Source: Brevibacterium sp. S111
Lineage (GTDB): Bacteria > Actinomycetota > Actinomycetes > Actinomycetales > Brevibacteriaceae
Reading direction: 5' to 3'
Assembly (NCBI RefSeq): GCF_004745075.1
Contig: NZ_RHFH01000012.1
Span: forward strand, 62,001 to 126,000
DNA length: 64,000 nt
A model generated the notes under the pieces. That model was not told the origin of the DNA. It saw only the letters and a program-made list of their open reading frames with translations, and did not search any database. Below, one piece after another: positions 34,027 through 43,099 of this stretch; the stretch's first letter is position 1, and the number at the start of each line of letters is the position of its first letter. The position numbers and the translations under genes were made by a program.

Positions 34027-35033
34027 CGGTAGAGCTCGGTGGCCGTACCCGATGCGAGCAGACGGTCGGCGAGCGCCGAGATCACGGGCATTCCGCTCGT
34101 GACCTCGATGACGACATCGGCGTCGACGGACAGCCGTGCCAACAGCAGTTCGGCATCGGCGACGGCCGCAGCGAAGTCCTCACCGGCTACGTCGGCGGCA
34201 TCCTCGCGGGTTTCGAACATCGACCCGAGGATGAGCTCGGTCGGAGCCTCCTCCACGGACTGGTCGACGACGGCCGACTCGGCTCGGTCGGCACCCGAAT
34301 GTCCCGCACCGGTTTCGCCCGCGGCCGGCAGAGTTCCGGCGGTCTCATCGGCCTCCCGCGCATAGGACACGGCGAAGGCACTGAGCCCGTCCGCCTCGGC
34401 GGTCCCGGCTGCACCGTTCAGCAGTGCCGCACCGTGGGCACCGGCGGCTTCGGAGAGGAACGCATTGTTGACCTGTCCGATGGTCAGCGGACCGACGGCA
34501 TCGTCACGGTTGACCGCGGTGTACCAGGCGAGGAACGCCTTCGTCAGCTTCACCGAACCGGTCGCGACGATCTCGAGATCCTCGGCTCTGCCGCCCCCGG
34601 CCGGCGGCAGAGCACCGGCGGGAACCTTGATGACACGGGTCGTCGTCAGCGGGATGAACCCGAGTGCCTGAGCGAAACGCTCCCCCGCGCTGCCGGCCTG
34701 CACACGAGCTCGCAGGTCGAGTCCCTCGATCGCGGTTCCCCGCGTTTCGGCGCACACGGCGTCGAAGAGTTCACGACCCTGCCCATGGCCCTGCTCCTCG
34801 GCAGCCACCTCGACGTGCACCCACGCACGGTGGGGGTGAAGCGGGGACTCGGCGATCGCGGCGGCACCGACGGGGACGTCGGGGACCACCTCGGCGATGA
34901 CGGAGCGGATCAGCGGAGAATCCGAGGACGGACGGAACAGTGACCGGGCCATATGACCGGCCGGAGTGGTCGCATCCGCGAACACCTCGTTCAGGCGCAG
35001 ATCGTCGCCGTCGCTCAGCTCTCGAATCGGCAT
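33987..35033 (-). CDS. GNAT-family N-acetyltransferase, two-domain
   Basis: A 348-residue protein with a GNAT fold at the N-terminus (IRELSDGDDLRLNEVF; acetyl-CoA loop near VEVAAEEQGHGQGRELFDAV, the Q/R-x-x-G-x-G/A-like motif) and a second, more diverged half (about residues 170-340). AAGGAG lies eight bases before ATG 35033. It is divergent from the purine nucleoside phosphorylase gene. The substrate is unknown. A long acidic/Ala insertion (about 225-265) separates the halves. Confidence 0.8.
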   Translation of the reverse strand: MPIRELSDGDDLRLNEVFADATTPAGHMARSLFRPSSDSPLIRSVIAEVVPDVPVGAAAIAESPLHPHRAWVHVEVAAEEQGHGQGRELFDAVCAETRGTAIEGLDLRARVQAGSAGERFAQALGFIPLTTTRVIKVPAGALPPAGGGRAEDLEIVATGSVKLTKAFLAWYTAVNRDDAVGPLTIGQVNNAFLSEAAGAHGAALLNGAAGTAEADGLSAFAVSYAREADETAGTLPAAGETGAGHSGADRAESAVVDQSVEEAPTELILGSMFETREDAADVAGEDFAAAVADAELLLARLSVDADVVIEVTSGMPVISALADRLLASGTATELYRYETLSGSPADGS

Positions 35034-35064
35034 GTGCTCGCTCCTTGGGCGGTGGGGAACTTGA

Positions 35065-35070
35065 TAATCT
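35065..35070 (+). promoter_or_regulatory. -10 element TAATCT, leaderless promoter of the PNP gene
   Basis: TAATCT is separated from ATG 35078 by exactly seven bases (TGGCGTC) and no Shine-Dalgarno sequence is present, so the transcript probably starts at the start codon. The spacing is identical to that before the PucR-type gene at 3238. Confidence 0.55.
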
Positions 35071-35077
35071 TGGCGTC

Positions 35078-35887
35078 ATGACTGACTTAAGCGATCCTAC
35101 CGCCGCCGCCCATGCCGCGGCCACGACCATCAACGCGAACGCGGGCGTCGAATCCCACGACATCGCGCTCGTCCTCGGCTCCGGTTGGGGTGGGGCGGCC
35201 GACCTCCTCGGCGAAACCGTCGCCGAGATCTCGGCCGCCGAGGTCCCGGGATTCCACGCTCCTGCAGTCGAAGGGCACGGTGCGACCCTGCGCACCGTGC
35301 GCATCGAAGCCAGCGGCAAGCATGCGCTCGTGCTCGGCTCCCGCACGCACTACTACGAAGGCAAGGGTGTGCGCGCCGTCGCCCACGGTGTGCGCACCGC
35401 TGCCGCGGCCGGCTGCTCCAGCCTGGTGCTGACCAACGGCTGCGGCGGGCTCAACCGCAATTGGGCCGCCGGCACCCCGGTGCTCATCTCCGACCACATC
35501 AACCTCACCGGCACCTCCCCCATCGAGGGCGCGAACTTCGTCGACCTCACCGACCTCTACTCGCCGCGCATGCGCGCCATCGCCAAAGAGATCGACCCGA
35601 CCCTGGATGAGGGCGTGTACGCGCAGTTCCGCGGACCTCACTATGAGACTCCCGCCGAGGTGCGCATGGCCGGGGTCCTCGGCGCCGACCTCGTGGGCAT
35701 GTCGACGACGCTCGAGGCCATCGCCGCCCGGCAGGCCGGGCTCGAGCTCATGGGCATCTCACTGGTGACGAACCTCGCCGCGGGCATCCAAGAGACCCCG
35801 CTCTCCCACGCCGAGGTCATCGAAGCCGGCGTCGCCGCTGCCCCGCGCATCTCGCAGCTGCTTGCCGACATCGTCGCGAAGCTCTGA
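35078..35887 (+). CDS. punA: Purine nucleoside phosphorylase (trimeric type)
   Basis: A 269-residue enzyme of the PNP/MTAP family that splits inosine and guanosine (ribo and deoxy) with phosphate. Visible marks are the phosphate loop ALVLGSGWGG, RTHYYEG, the substrate-site Asn in LTNGCGGLN, and GPHYETPAEVRM with Glu and Met in the base and ribose sites. ATG 35078 is chosen because of the leaderless -10. The longer frame overlaps the divergent GNAT gene. The mutase gene 63 bases downstream would convert the pentose 1-phosphate product, and the rest of the nucleoside salvage genes are convergent. Confidence 0.94.
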   Translation: MTDLSDPTAAAHAAATTINANAGVESHDIALVLGSGWGGAADLLGETVAEISAAEVPGFHAPAVEGHGATLRTVRIEASGKHALVLGSRTHYYEGKGVRAVAHGVRTAAAAGCSSLVLTNGCGGLNRNWAAGTPVLISDHINLTGTSPIEGANFVDLTDLYSPRMRAIAKEIDPTLDEGVYAQFRGPHYETPAEVRMAGVLGADLVGMSTTLEAIAARQAGLELMGISLVTNLAAGIQETPLSHAEVIEAGVAAAPRISQLLADIVAKL

Positions 35888-35950
35888 GTCTGCGCTTTCG
35901 ACGACGCAGCCTTCCCCACCCCCTCACCGCGAACTCGCAAAGGACCGAAC

Positions 35951-37786
35951 ATGACCCGCGTAGCCGATCGCTTCACGAATGGATTCGACGCCGAGGTGGT
36001 CCGCGCCTGGATCGCCGATGACCCCGATCCGCAGACAGCCACGACGTTGGAGCACATCCTCGCCGAGGCCGAAGCCGGGGACGTCGCCGCGATCGCCGAC
36101 CTCGAGGACCGGTTCGCCGGCCCCCTCGCCTTCGGCACGGCCGGACTGCGCGGCGAGATCGCCGCGGGACCGAATCGGATGAATCGGGCGGTGGTCATCC
36201 GTGCCGCCGCCGGACTCGCTTCGTTCCTCTCAGGCACCGTCGGGGAGGGTTTCCGCGTCGTCATCGGCTGCGATGCCCGGTACAAGTCTGCAGACTTCGC
36301 CGCCGATACCGCCGCTGTCATCACTGCTGCGGGCGGCACAGCCATCCAGCTTCCCGAACAGCTGCCGACTCCGCTGCTCGCCTTCGCTCTGTCCCACCTC
36401 GACGCCGATGCCGGTGTCATGGTCACCGCCAGTCACAATCCGCCGGCGGACAACGGCTATAAGGTCTATCTGGGCAGACGCCCGCTGCTCGCCATCGAAC
36501 CCGATCCGGCGGCGTCCGAGGCAGGAGCCGGTGCACAGATCGTCAGTCCGGCCGATGCCCTCATCGGCGAGCAGATCGCGGCTGTCGATTCCGTCGCCTC
36601 GGTGCCGCGTGCCGAATCCGGCTGGGAACACCTCGGCGAGGAGATCGTCGAGACCTACCTGAGCCGCATCGATGCTCTGGGCGTGCGGGCGGAGTCCGAC
36701 TTGTCGATCGTGCTCACCTCCCTGCACGGTGTCGGAGCCGGCGTCGCCGAGGCGGCACTGATGCGCACCGGCTTCACGAACCTCCACCCGGTGACCTCCC
36801 AACAGGCACCGGATCCTGACTTCCCGACCGTGGCCTTCCCGAACCCCGAAGAAGCCGGTGCCCTCGACGAGTCCTACGAACTTGCTCGGGAGGTCGGTGC
36901 GGAACTCGTCATCGCCAACGATCCCGATGCCGACCGGTTCTCCGCGGCGATCCCGGATCCCTCTGCGGCGACCGGGTACCGGCAGCTGTCCGGCGACGAG
37001 GTGGGGCTCCTCCTCGGCGAGGATGCCGCCACCCGGCTGGCAGCCGGGACGCACCATGCGGGGCAGGGAGCGGACTCGGCTGCGCCGGTGTTCGCGAATT
37101 CGATCGTGTCCTCTCGCGCGCTGGCCGCAGCGGCCGCCGGTCACGGTTTCGCGGCGGTGAACACGCTCACCGGTTTCAAGTGGATCTCTCGCGTCGCCGG
37201 CCTCGTCTTCGGTTACGAGGAGGCGCTGGGCTACTGCGTCGACCCGACGGCGGTGCGCGACAAAGACGGAATCTCCGCGGCAGTGACCTTCGCGGCCCTG
37301 GCTTCGCGACTCAAGGCGGACGGGTCGAGCATCGAGGCCGAGCTCGATCGGATCCGGGGGCGCGACGGCTTCTTCGCCACCGCCCCGCTGAGCTTCCGCC
37401 TCGACGACGTCTCCCTCATCGCCACGGCCATGGCCAAGCTGCGGGAGAACCCGCCGACCACTCTGGCCGGCTCCCCTGTCGCCGAGGTCCATGATCTCTC
37501 GACCGGATACCAGGGGCTGCCCCCGACCGATGGGATCCTGCTGCTCTCCGATTCGGGTTCCAGGGTCATCGTCCGCCCCTCCGGCACGGAACCGAAGCTC
37601 AAGTGCTACCTCGAGGTCGTGGCCGAGCCCACGGAACTCCAGGCAGCCACCGATGCCGATGCGCGTGCGGCCGCCAGCGCGGGAGTGCGACTGCCGGCCA
37701 CCTCGGCGAGTGCCTCGCTCAAACCCGCACTGCGGGAACGTCTCACCTCGATCAGCACCGAACTCAAAACCTACTTCGGACTATGA
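35951..37786 (+). CDS. Phosphohexomutase/phosphopentomutase-family enzyme (alpha-D-phosphohexomutase fold)
   Basis: A 611-residue mutase with all four domains. FGTAGLRGE is at the N-terminus. The phosphoserine loop is TASHNPPADNGYKVY. The Mg site is NDPDADRF. The sugar-binding loop is GYEEALGYCV. The phosphate-binding loop is RPSGTEPKLKCY near the C-terminus. Proteins of this long type are annotated as phosphomannomutase or phosphoglucomutase, but several act on ribose and deoxyribose phosphates. Position next to punA and opposite deoA/deoC supports phosphopentomutase activity (pentose 1- to 5-phosphate). A large palindrome starts three bases after the stop. Confidence 0.88.
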   Translation: MTRVADRFTNGFDAEVVRAWIADDPDPQTATTLEHILAEAEAGDVAAIADLEDRFAGPLAFGTAGLRGEIAAGPNRMNRAVVIRAAAGLASFLSGTVGEGFRVVIGCDARYKSADFAADTAAVITAAGGTAIQLPEQLPTPLLAFALSHLDADAGVMVTASHNPPADNGYKVYLGRRPLLAIEPDPAASEAGAGAQIVSPADALIGEQIAAVDSVASVPRAESGWEHLGEEIVETYLSRIDALGVRAESDLSIVLTSLHGVGAGVAEAALMRTGFTNLHPVTSQQAPDPDFPTVAFPNPEEAGALDESYELAREVGAELVIANDPDADRFSAAIPDPSAATGYRQLSGDEVGLLLGEDAATRLAAGTHHAGQGADSAAPVFANSIVSSRALAAAAAGHGFAAVNTLTGFKWISRVAGLVFGYEEALGYCVDPTAVRDKDGISAAVTFAALASRLKADGSSIEAELDRIRGRDGFFATAPLSFRLDDVSLIATAMAKLRENPPTTLAGSPVAEVHDLSTGYQGLPPTDGILLLSDSGSRVIVRPSGTEPKLKCYLEVVAEPTELQAATDADARAAASAGVRLPATSASASLKPALRERLTSISTELKTYFGL

Positions 37787-37788
37787 CC

Positions 37789-37855
37789 CAATTGCTACGT
37801 GACGGCGGCCCAGCAACCTCGCGCGAGGTTCCTGGGCCGCCGTCGGGTAGCAATT
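37789..37855. repeat. Long intergenic palindrome, copy B (bidirectional terminator)
   Basis: CAATTGCTAC...GACGGCGGCCCAG and its complement ending GTAGCAATT enclose a CTCG/CGAG apex. It fills the whole space between the convergent mutase and deoC genes and its right end overlaps the deoC stop codon. Its outer arms match the palindrome at 14275-14342. Confidence 0.75.
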
Positions 37856-38501
37856 AGAGGGAGTTGAGGATTGCGGCGGAGCCGGAGAGGCCGAGGCGGG
37901 AGGCACCGGCGGCGATCATCTCTTCGGCGGCCTCGACGGTGCGGATCCCGCCGGAGGCCTTGACGCCGAGGCGGTCACCGACGGTTTCGCGCATGAGCGC
38001 CACCGCGTGTGCACTGGCACCACCAGCTGGGTGGAAACCGGTGGAGGTCTTGACGAAGCCGGCCCCGGCGGCCTCGGCACGGCGGCAGACCTCGACGATC
38101 TGCTCATCGCTCAGCGCCGCCGATTCGATGATGACCTTGACCAGGGAGTCCCCGCTGGCCTCGACGACTCCGCGGATATCGGCCTCGAGGCCGTCGAAGT
38201 CACCGGCGATGGCCTGGCCGATGTTGATGACCATGTCGACCTCGGCGGCACCGTCGGCAACGGCACGGACGGCCTCGGCGGCCTTGACCTCGGCCTTGAC
38301 CTGCCCGGACGGGAACCCGACGACGGTGGCGACCACGAGCTCACCGGGGTCGGTGACCGGCAGCATCGACGGAGACACGCAGATGGCCAGCACGCCCAGC
38401 TCCTTCGCCTCGGCGACAAGCGCCTCGACATCGGCGGGGGTGGCTTCGGGCTTGAGCAGGGTGTGGTCGATGATCGCGGCGACGTCCGAACGGCTGGTCA
38501 T
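37854..38501 (-). CDS. deoC: Deoxyribose-phosphate aldolase
   Basis: A 215-residue class I aldolase splitting 2-deoxyribose 5-phosphate into acetaldehyde and glyceraldehyde 3-phosphate. It shows [11 protein letters not shown] near the N-terminus, DMVINIGQ, the Schiff-base Lys in [13 protein letters not shown], and the second Lys in [13 protein letters not shown] 38501 has GGAGG six bases ahead. It lies 109 bases behind deoA and is the last gene of the minus-strand nucleoside series. Confidence 0.96.
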   Translation of the reverse strand: MTSRSDVAAIIDHTLLKPEATPADVEALVAEAKELGVLAICVSPSMLPVTDPGELVVATVVGFPSGQVKAEVKAAEAVRAVADGAAEVDMVINIGQAIAGDFDGLEADIRGVVEASGDSLVKVIIESAALSDEQIVEVCRRAEAAGAGFVKTSTGFHPAGGASAHAVALMRETVGDRLGVKASGGIRTVEAAEEMIAAGASRLGLSGSAAILNSL

Positions 38502-38610
38502 GGGTTCCTCCAAGATGATTGGTGCAGGGTCTTCGGCGGCTTCGAATGCGCTGGTTCCAGCGTAGCGGCGCCGGGACCGGCACAGAACCGACGCTGCAGT
38601 GGTCTTTGAC

Positions 38611-39900
38611 TCAGGTGATCTTTTCGAACACGATCGATTCCGGCACCGAGGCGGCGTCCCCACCGATCTCGACCGCGTCGTCGAGCGATGCGATCGCCCG
38701 GGAGAAACGTTCCGGAGTCGCCGTGTGCAGAGTCATGAGCGGTTGACCGGCGGTGACGCTGTCACCGGGTTTGGCGTGGAGTTCGATGCCGGCGACGTCC
38801 TGAACCGGATCCTCCTTACGGGCGCGCCCGGCACCGAGCCTCCACGAGGCGACTCCCACCGACAGTGCGTCGAGCTTCGTGAGCACCCCGGACTCAGTCG
38901 CGGTGACGACCTCGGTGTGCTCGGCGACCGGCAGCGGTGCCTCAGGGTCGCCGTTCTGTGCCCGGATCATCCGCTTCCAGACGTCCATCGCCCGCCCGTC
39001 AGACAGCGCGGCGCGCACGTCGACATCGGTCTTGCCGGCCAGGCGCAGCATCTCCTCGGCCAGTGCGACGGTGAGGTCGACGACGTCGGCCGGTCCACCG
39101 CCGGCGAGGACCTCGACGGATTCGCGCACCTCGAGAGCATTGCCGACGGTCAGACCCAGAGGTGTCGACATGTCGGTCAGCAGCGCCGAGGTGTTCACCC
39201 CTGCGGCCTGGCCGAGGTCGACCATCGTCTGCGCGAGCGTCCGAGCCTTCCTCAGATCCTTCATGAACGCCCCGGAGCCGACCTTGACGTCGAGGACGAG
39301 GCCGGATGTGCCCTCGGCGATCTTCTTCGACATGATCGACGAGGCGATGAGCGGGATGCAGTCGACCGTCGAGGTGGTGTCGCGCAGGGCGTAGAGCTTC
39401 TTGTCCGCCGAGGCCAGACCGGTGCCGGCGGCGCAGATGACCGCGCCGATGTCCTCGAGCTGGTCGACGATCGCCGCGTTGCTCAGCCCCGCCTGCCAGC
39501 CCGGAATGGACTCGAGTTTGTCCAAGGTCCCGCCGGTGTGGCCGAGTCCGCGCCCGGACAGCTGCGGGACGGCGACGTCGAAGACCGCCACCAGCGGAGC
39601 CAGGGGCAGAGTGATCTTGTCACCGACTCCCCCGGTCGAATGCTTGTCCGAGGTGGGCCGCGTCAGGGACGAGAAGTCCATCCGCTCACCGGAGGCGATC
39701 ATCGCCTGCGTCCAGTTCGCGATCTCGACCGGCTCCATATCGTTGATGAAGATCGCCATGGCCAGCGCGGCCATCTGCTCCTCGGCGACGACGCCGCGGG
39801 TGTAGGCGTCGATCACCCAGTCGATCTGCTCCTTGCTCAGAGCCTGGCCATCGCGTTTGGCGGCGATGACGTCGACGGTGTCGAATGCCTCTACAGTCAC
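38611..39900 (-). CDS. deoA: Thymidine / pyrimidine-nucleoside phosphorylase
   Basis: A 429-residue family 3 glycosyltransferase-type nucleoside phosphorylase. Its signature is [22 protein letters not shown], with [15 protein letters not shown] and [12 protein letters not shown] further on. The length is standard. It releases thymine or uracil and (deoxy)ribose 1-phosphate in the cytosol. The start is GTG 39900, with GAAGGA upstream. It is seventy bases behind cdd on the same strand, in the order transporter-deaminase-phosphorylase-aldolase, which reads as a pyrimidine nucleoside uptake and breakdown path. Confidence 0.95.
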   Translation of the reverse strand: MTVEAFDTVDVIAAKRDGQALSKEQIDWVIDAYTRGVVAEEQMAALAMAIFINDMEPVEIANWTQAMIASGERMDFSSLTRPTSDKHSTGGVGDKITLPLAPLVAVFDVAVPQLSGRGLGHTGGTLDKLESIPGWQAGLSNAAIVDQLEDIGAVICAAGTGLASADKKLYALRDTTSTVDCIPLIASSIMSKKIAEGTSGLVLDVKVGSGAFMKDLRKARTLAQTMVDLGQAAGVNTSALLTDMSTPLGLTVGNALEVRESVEVLAGGGPADVVDLTVALAEEMLRLAGKTDVDVRAALSDGRAMDVWKRMIRAQNGDPEAPLPVAEHTEVVTATESGVLTKLDALSVGVASWRLGAGRARKEDPVQDVAGIELHAKPGDSVTAGQPLMTLHTATPERFSRAIASLDDAVEIGGDAASVPESIVFEKIT

Positions 39901-39970
39901 GGTCTCAGTCCTTCGTTGTCAGCGCACCGGCAGGTGATTCCCGCATCGGCGGGCCACCTCGGTGAGGGTG

Positions 39971-40507
39971 TCAGTGTTTCGCGTTGTGGTCGGTCCGGCC
40001 CGCGCTCAGGTGGTCGGGCCCGAACGCTTCGGGCAGGACCACCGACAGCGGGGACCGTCCGCTGGGCATATTGAGGATGAGTTCATTGCCGCCGTGTTCG
40101 AACAGCAGCTGCCGGCAGCGTCCGCAGGGGACGAGGGTGTTGCCGTCCCCGTCGACGCAGTCGAAGGCGACGAGGCGGCCCCCGCCGGACATGAGCAGGT
40201 CGGAGACGAGCGAGCATTCGGCGCACAATGTCACACCGAACGAGGCGTTCTCGATATTGCAGCCGCCGACGATGCGCCCGTCGTCGACGAGTCCGGCCGC
40301 GCCCACGGGGTAGGACGAGTACGGCACATAGGCCTTCGTCATCGCCCGCTTCGCTTCGGCTCGCAGCAGCTCCCAGGTGCCTTCGCTGAGGTCATCGGGG
40401 CAGACCGGGGTGGGTTCCTCGCTCCAGATGTGTTCGGAGGCGTCGTGCCCGGATGGGTCGTGCCCGGAGGCGCCGTGTTCGGGTGCGGGGGTGTCGGGGA
40501 CAGCCAT
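39971..40507 (-). CDS. cdd: Cytidine deaminase with N-terminal extension
   Basis: A 178-residue protein with the zinc deaminase core at about residues 45-175: VPYSSYPVGAAGLV, CNIENASFGVTLCAECS (Cys zinc ligand and catalytic Glu) and PCGRCRQLL (two Cys ligands). It converts cytidine and deoxycytidine to uridine forms. The 45-residue N-terminal extension is not part of the fold. It is rich in Pro, His, Asp and Ser (GHDPSGHDASEH), and its purpose is unknown. ATG 40507 has AGAGG seven bases upstream. A start inside the extension is possible but I see no better ribosome-binding site. Confidence 0.93.
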   Translation of the reverse strand: MAVPDTPAPEHGASGHDPSGHDASEHIWSEEPTPVCPDDLSEGTWELLRAEAKRAMTKAYVPYSSYPVGAAGLVDDGRIVGGCNIENASFGVTLCAECSLVSDLLMSGGGRLVAFDCVDGDGNTLVPCGRCRQLLFEHGGNELILNMPSGRSPLSVVLPEAFGPDHLSAGRTDHNAKH

Positions 40508-40581
40508 GGGGATACCTCTTCCTGCAGAGTGCGACTGTTGGGTTCTCGAGGGGTGGTGCGATCACGTCGCCGAGGATGGAC

Positions 40582-41865
40582 TCACTTCACGTAGGGCACA
40601 CCTTCCGCCGCCGGCGGGCGGACCCGACCGACGAAGCCGGCGACCGCGAAGACGGTGACGATGTAGGGCAGCATGAGCAGCAGTTCGTTGGCCACCGGGG
40701 TGCCGATCGACTGCAGCGTGTTGCCGAGGCTCTTGGAGAAGCCGAACAGCAGCGCGGCGAACAGGGCACCCTTCGGGTTCCATTTGCCGAGGATCATCGC
40801 CGCCAGAGCGATATAGCCCTGCCCGGCCGACATCTCTTTGCCGAAGGCCAGTCCGGAGCCGACGGTGAAGAAGGCGCCGCCGAGTCCGGCGATGGCACCG
40901 GCGAGCAGCGTGTTGCGCACGCGGGTGAAGTTGACCTTGATGCCCACGGTGTCCGCGGCCTTCGGGTGCTCGCCGACGGCCCGCATCCGCAGACCCCACT
41001 TCGAGCGGAAGACGAAGATCTGCAGAGCGATGACGACGACGTACATGATGTAGACGAGGATGTTCTGATCGAACAGCACCCGTCCGAGCACCGGAATGTC
41101 CGAGAGCAGCGGGATCGGCAGGTTCGGCAGCTTCTGGCGGGCGTTCCACAGCTCGGGGTCCTGGGTGAGGACGGTCGAGTAGAGGAAGCTCGTGACACCC
41201 ACGACGAGCACGTTGAGGACCACGCCGATGATGATCTGGTTGACCCAGTACTTCACCGCGAAGAAAGTGAGGATCACGGCGACGAGGGCACCGGCGATCG
41301 GGGCCGCGAGCAGACCCGCGTACGGGTTCTTCACCACCGAGGCGACGACCGCGGCGAGGAAGGCACCGGCCAGCAGCTGACCTTCGATGGCGATGTTGAT
41401 GATGCCCGAACGCTCGCCGACGAGACCGCACATGGCGCCGAAGATCAGCGGCACCGACAGGGCCAGGGCACCGGCGAGCAGCGTCGTCAGCGGGATCACT
41501 CCGCCGGATCCGCCGCCTGCCCAGGCGAGGAAGGACACGACGAAGAGGATGCCGAAGAGCATCGGGAACCAGGATCCGATGTCGAGACGCTTGACGCTCA
41601 AGTAGATCGACACGGCGGCCATGATGACGAGCAGGATGCCCAGTGCCAGTCCCGCCACGGTCGAGGACACGACGAAGTCAGGGATCGCGAAGAAGTCTCC
41701 GCCGCTGGCGAAGCGGAAGGTCGTCTCCCCGTCACGGCCGATGAGGCCGAAGAAGACGAACGAGACCAGAGCCAGGATCGAGTAGACGATCGGGAACTTC
41801 CAGGCGATCGGCGCGAGCGCCTTGACCTGGGATGAAGGTGTGGTTTCCACGGTCTGAGCAGTCAT
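40582..41865 (-). CDS. Nucleoside ABC transporter permease (BmpC/RnsD type, second permease)
   Basis: A 427-residue permease of the branched-chain/BMP type with about 10-12 helices. Family marks are NIAIEGQLLAGAFLAAV, GINV-like VGIKVNFTRVRNTLLAGAIAGLGGAFFTVG, and MILGKWNPKGALFAALLFG near the C-terminus. Its ATG lies one base from the stop of the first permease. The BMP lipoprotein, ATPase and two permeases together form an importer for nucleosides, in line with the cdd, deoA and deoC genes that follow. Confidence 0.9.
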   Translation of the reverse strand: MTAQTVETTPSSQVKALAPIAWKFPIVYSILALVSFVFFGLIGRDGETTFRFASGGDFFAIPDFVVSSTVAGLALGILLVIMAAVSIYLSVKRLDIGSWFPMLFGILFVVSFLAWAGGGSGGVIPLTTLLAGALALSVPLIFGAMCGLVGERSGIINIAIEGQLLAGAFLAAVVASVVKNPYAGLLAAPIAGALVAVILTFFAVKYWVNQIIIGVVLNVLVVGVTSFLYSTVLTQDPELWNARQKLPNLPIPLLSDIPVLGRVLFDQNILVYIMYVVVIALQIFVFRSKWGLRMRAVGEHPKAADTVGIKVNFTRVRNTLLAGAIAGLGGAFFTVGSGLAFGKEMSAGQGYIALAAMILGKWNPKGALFAALLFGFSKSLGNTLQSIGTPVANELLLMLPYIVTVFAVAGFVGRVRPPAAEGVPYVK

Positions 41866-41866
41866 C

Positions 41867-43099
41867 TCAGTCCTCCTTCCGCTTGAGCACCGGTGTGGGC
41901 AGCCGGAAGATCGACCTCACCAGGGGCGGGGCCGCGATGAGCAGCACGATGACGGACTGGACGACGAGGACGATGTCGATCGGCGTTCCCGTCTGCGACT
42001 GCATGAGGTAACCGCCGGCCTTGAACGCACCGAAGAGCAGACCAGCGAGGAACGTGCCCAAGGGCTTCGAGCGTCCCAGCAGAGCCACGGTGATCGCGTC
42101 GAAGCCGATCGAACCGCTGATGCCGCCGGTGAGTTTGTATTCGGTGCCGAGCACCTGTGCCGCGCCGCCGAGTCCGGCGAGGGCACCGGCGACGATCATG
42201 ACGATGATCGTCACCTTCGACACGGAGATGCCGGCGGTGCGGGCCGCATGCGGGTTCGCACCGACGGCTTTGAATTCGAAACCGATGGTCGACCGGTCGA
42301 GCAGCCACCACACGAAGATCGTGGCGAGGATCGCGATGATGAAGCCGAAGTGGAGGCGGAACGGTGCCGGCAGGAGCAGGAACATCTGCGAGGAGTCGTC
42401 GATGACGCGTGACTGCGGGTTCGCCGATGTCGTGTGCGTGAACCAGTTCTGCTTGAGCAGGTAGCCCAGCGCATAACCGGCGATCGAGTTGAGCATGATC
42501 GTCACGATCACTTCGTTGGCTCCGGTCCGTGCCTTGAGCACACCGGCGATGCCGGCCCAGATCGCGCCGCCGATGATGCCGCCGAGGACGGCGACGAGCA
42601 TGTGCACGACCGGAGGCAGCGGAAGCGCGTAGCCGAGGAACCCGGCGATGGTCGCGCCGAGGATGACCTGGCCCTGACCGCCGATGTTGAACAGCCCGCA
42701 GCGGAAGGCCAGAGCGATGCCGAGACCGGTGAGGATGAGCGGGGTGCCCGAGACCATCGACTCGGTCAGCGGACGGATAGCCCGTTCGGCCGTCCGGGCG
42801 TCCCAGTCGAAGACCGCGCCGCGGAACAGGGCCGAATACGCGTTGCCGATGGTCGAGAAGAGAGTGGAGAAGAACTCGCCGGGGGCGGCGAAGAAGTTCT
42901 CGGCCGCCGCGACGACCTCCGCGTTGGACACGGCGATGAGGACACCGCCGAGCAGGAGGGCGAGCACGATCGCCAGCAGCGAGACCAGCCAGGACCCCGA
43001 CAGGATCTCCTGGAGGAGAGTCTGCTGCTTGCCGTCCTCGGCCTCGCTCTCCGGCGGCGGTGCCGCAGAGGGGGCCGCCGGTGAGATATCAGTCGTCAT
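41867..43099 (-). CDS. Nucleoside ABC transporter permease (BmpB/RnsC type, first permease)
   Basis: A 410-residue permease with a polar Pro/Ala/Glu-rich cytosolic N-terminus (about 35 residues) and then about ten helices, including FRCGLFNIGGQGQVILGATIAG and GANPHAARTAGISVSKV. ATG 43099 overlaps the ATPase stop (ATGA). It forms a heterodimer with the permease encoded next. Confidence 0.9.
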   Translation of the reverse strand: MTTDISPAAPSAAPPPESEAEDGKQQTLLQEILSGSWLVSLLAIVLALLLGGVLIAVSNAEVVAAAENFFAAPGEFFSTLFSTIGNAYSALFRGAVFDWDARTAERAIRPLTESMVSGTPLILTGLGIALAFRCGLFNIGGQGQVILGATIAGFLGYALPLPPVVHMLVAVLGGIIGGAIWAGIAGVLKARTGANEVIVTIMLNSIAGYALGYLLKQNWFTHTTSANPQSRVIDDSSQMFLLLPAPFRLHFGFIIAILATIFVWWLLDRSTIGFEFKAVGANPHAARTAGISVSKVTIIVMIVAGALAGLGGAAQVLGTEYKLTGGISGSIGFDAITVALLGRSKPLGTFLAGLLFGAFKAGGYLMQSQTGTPIDIVLVVQSVIVLLIAAPPLVRSIFRLPTPVLKRKED

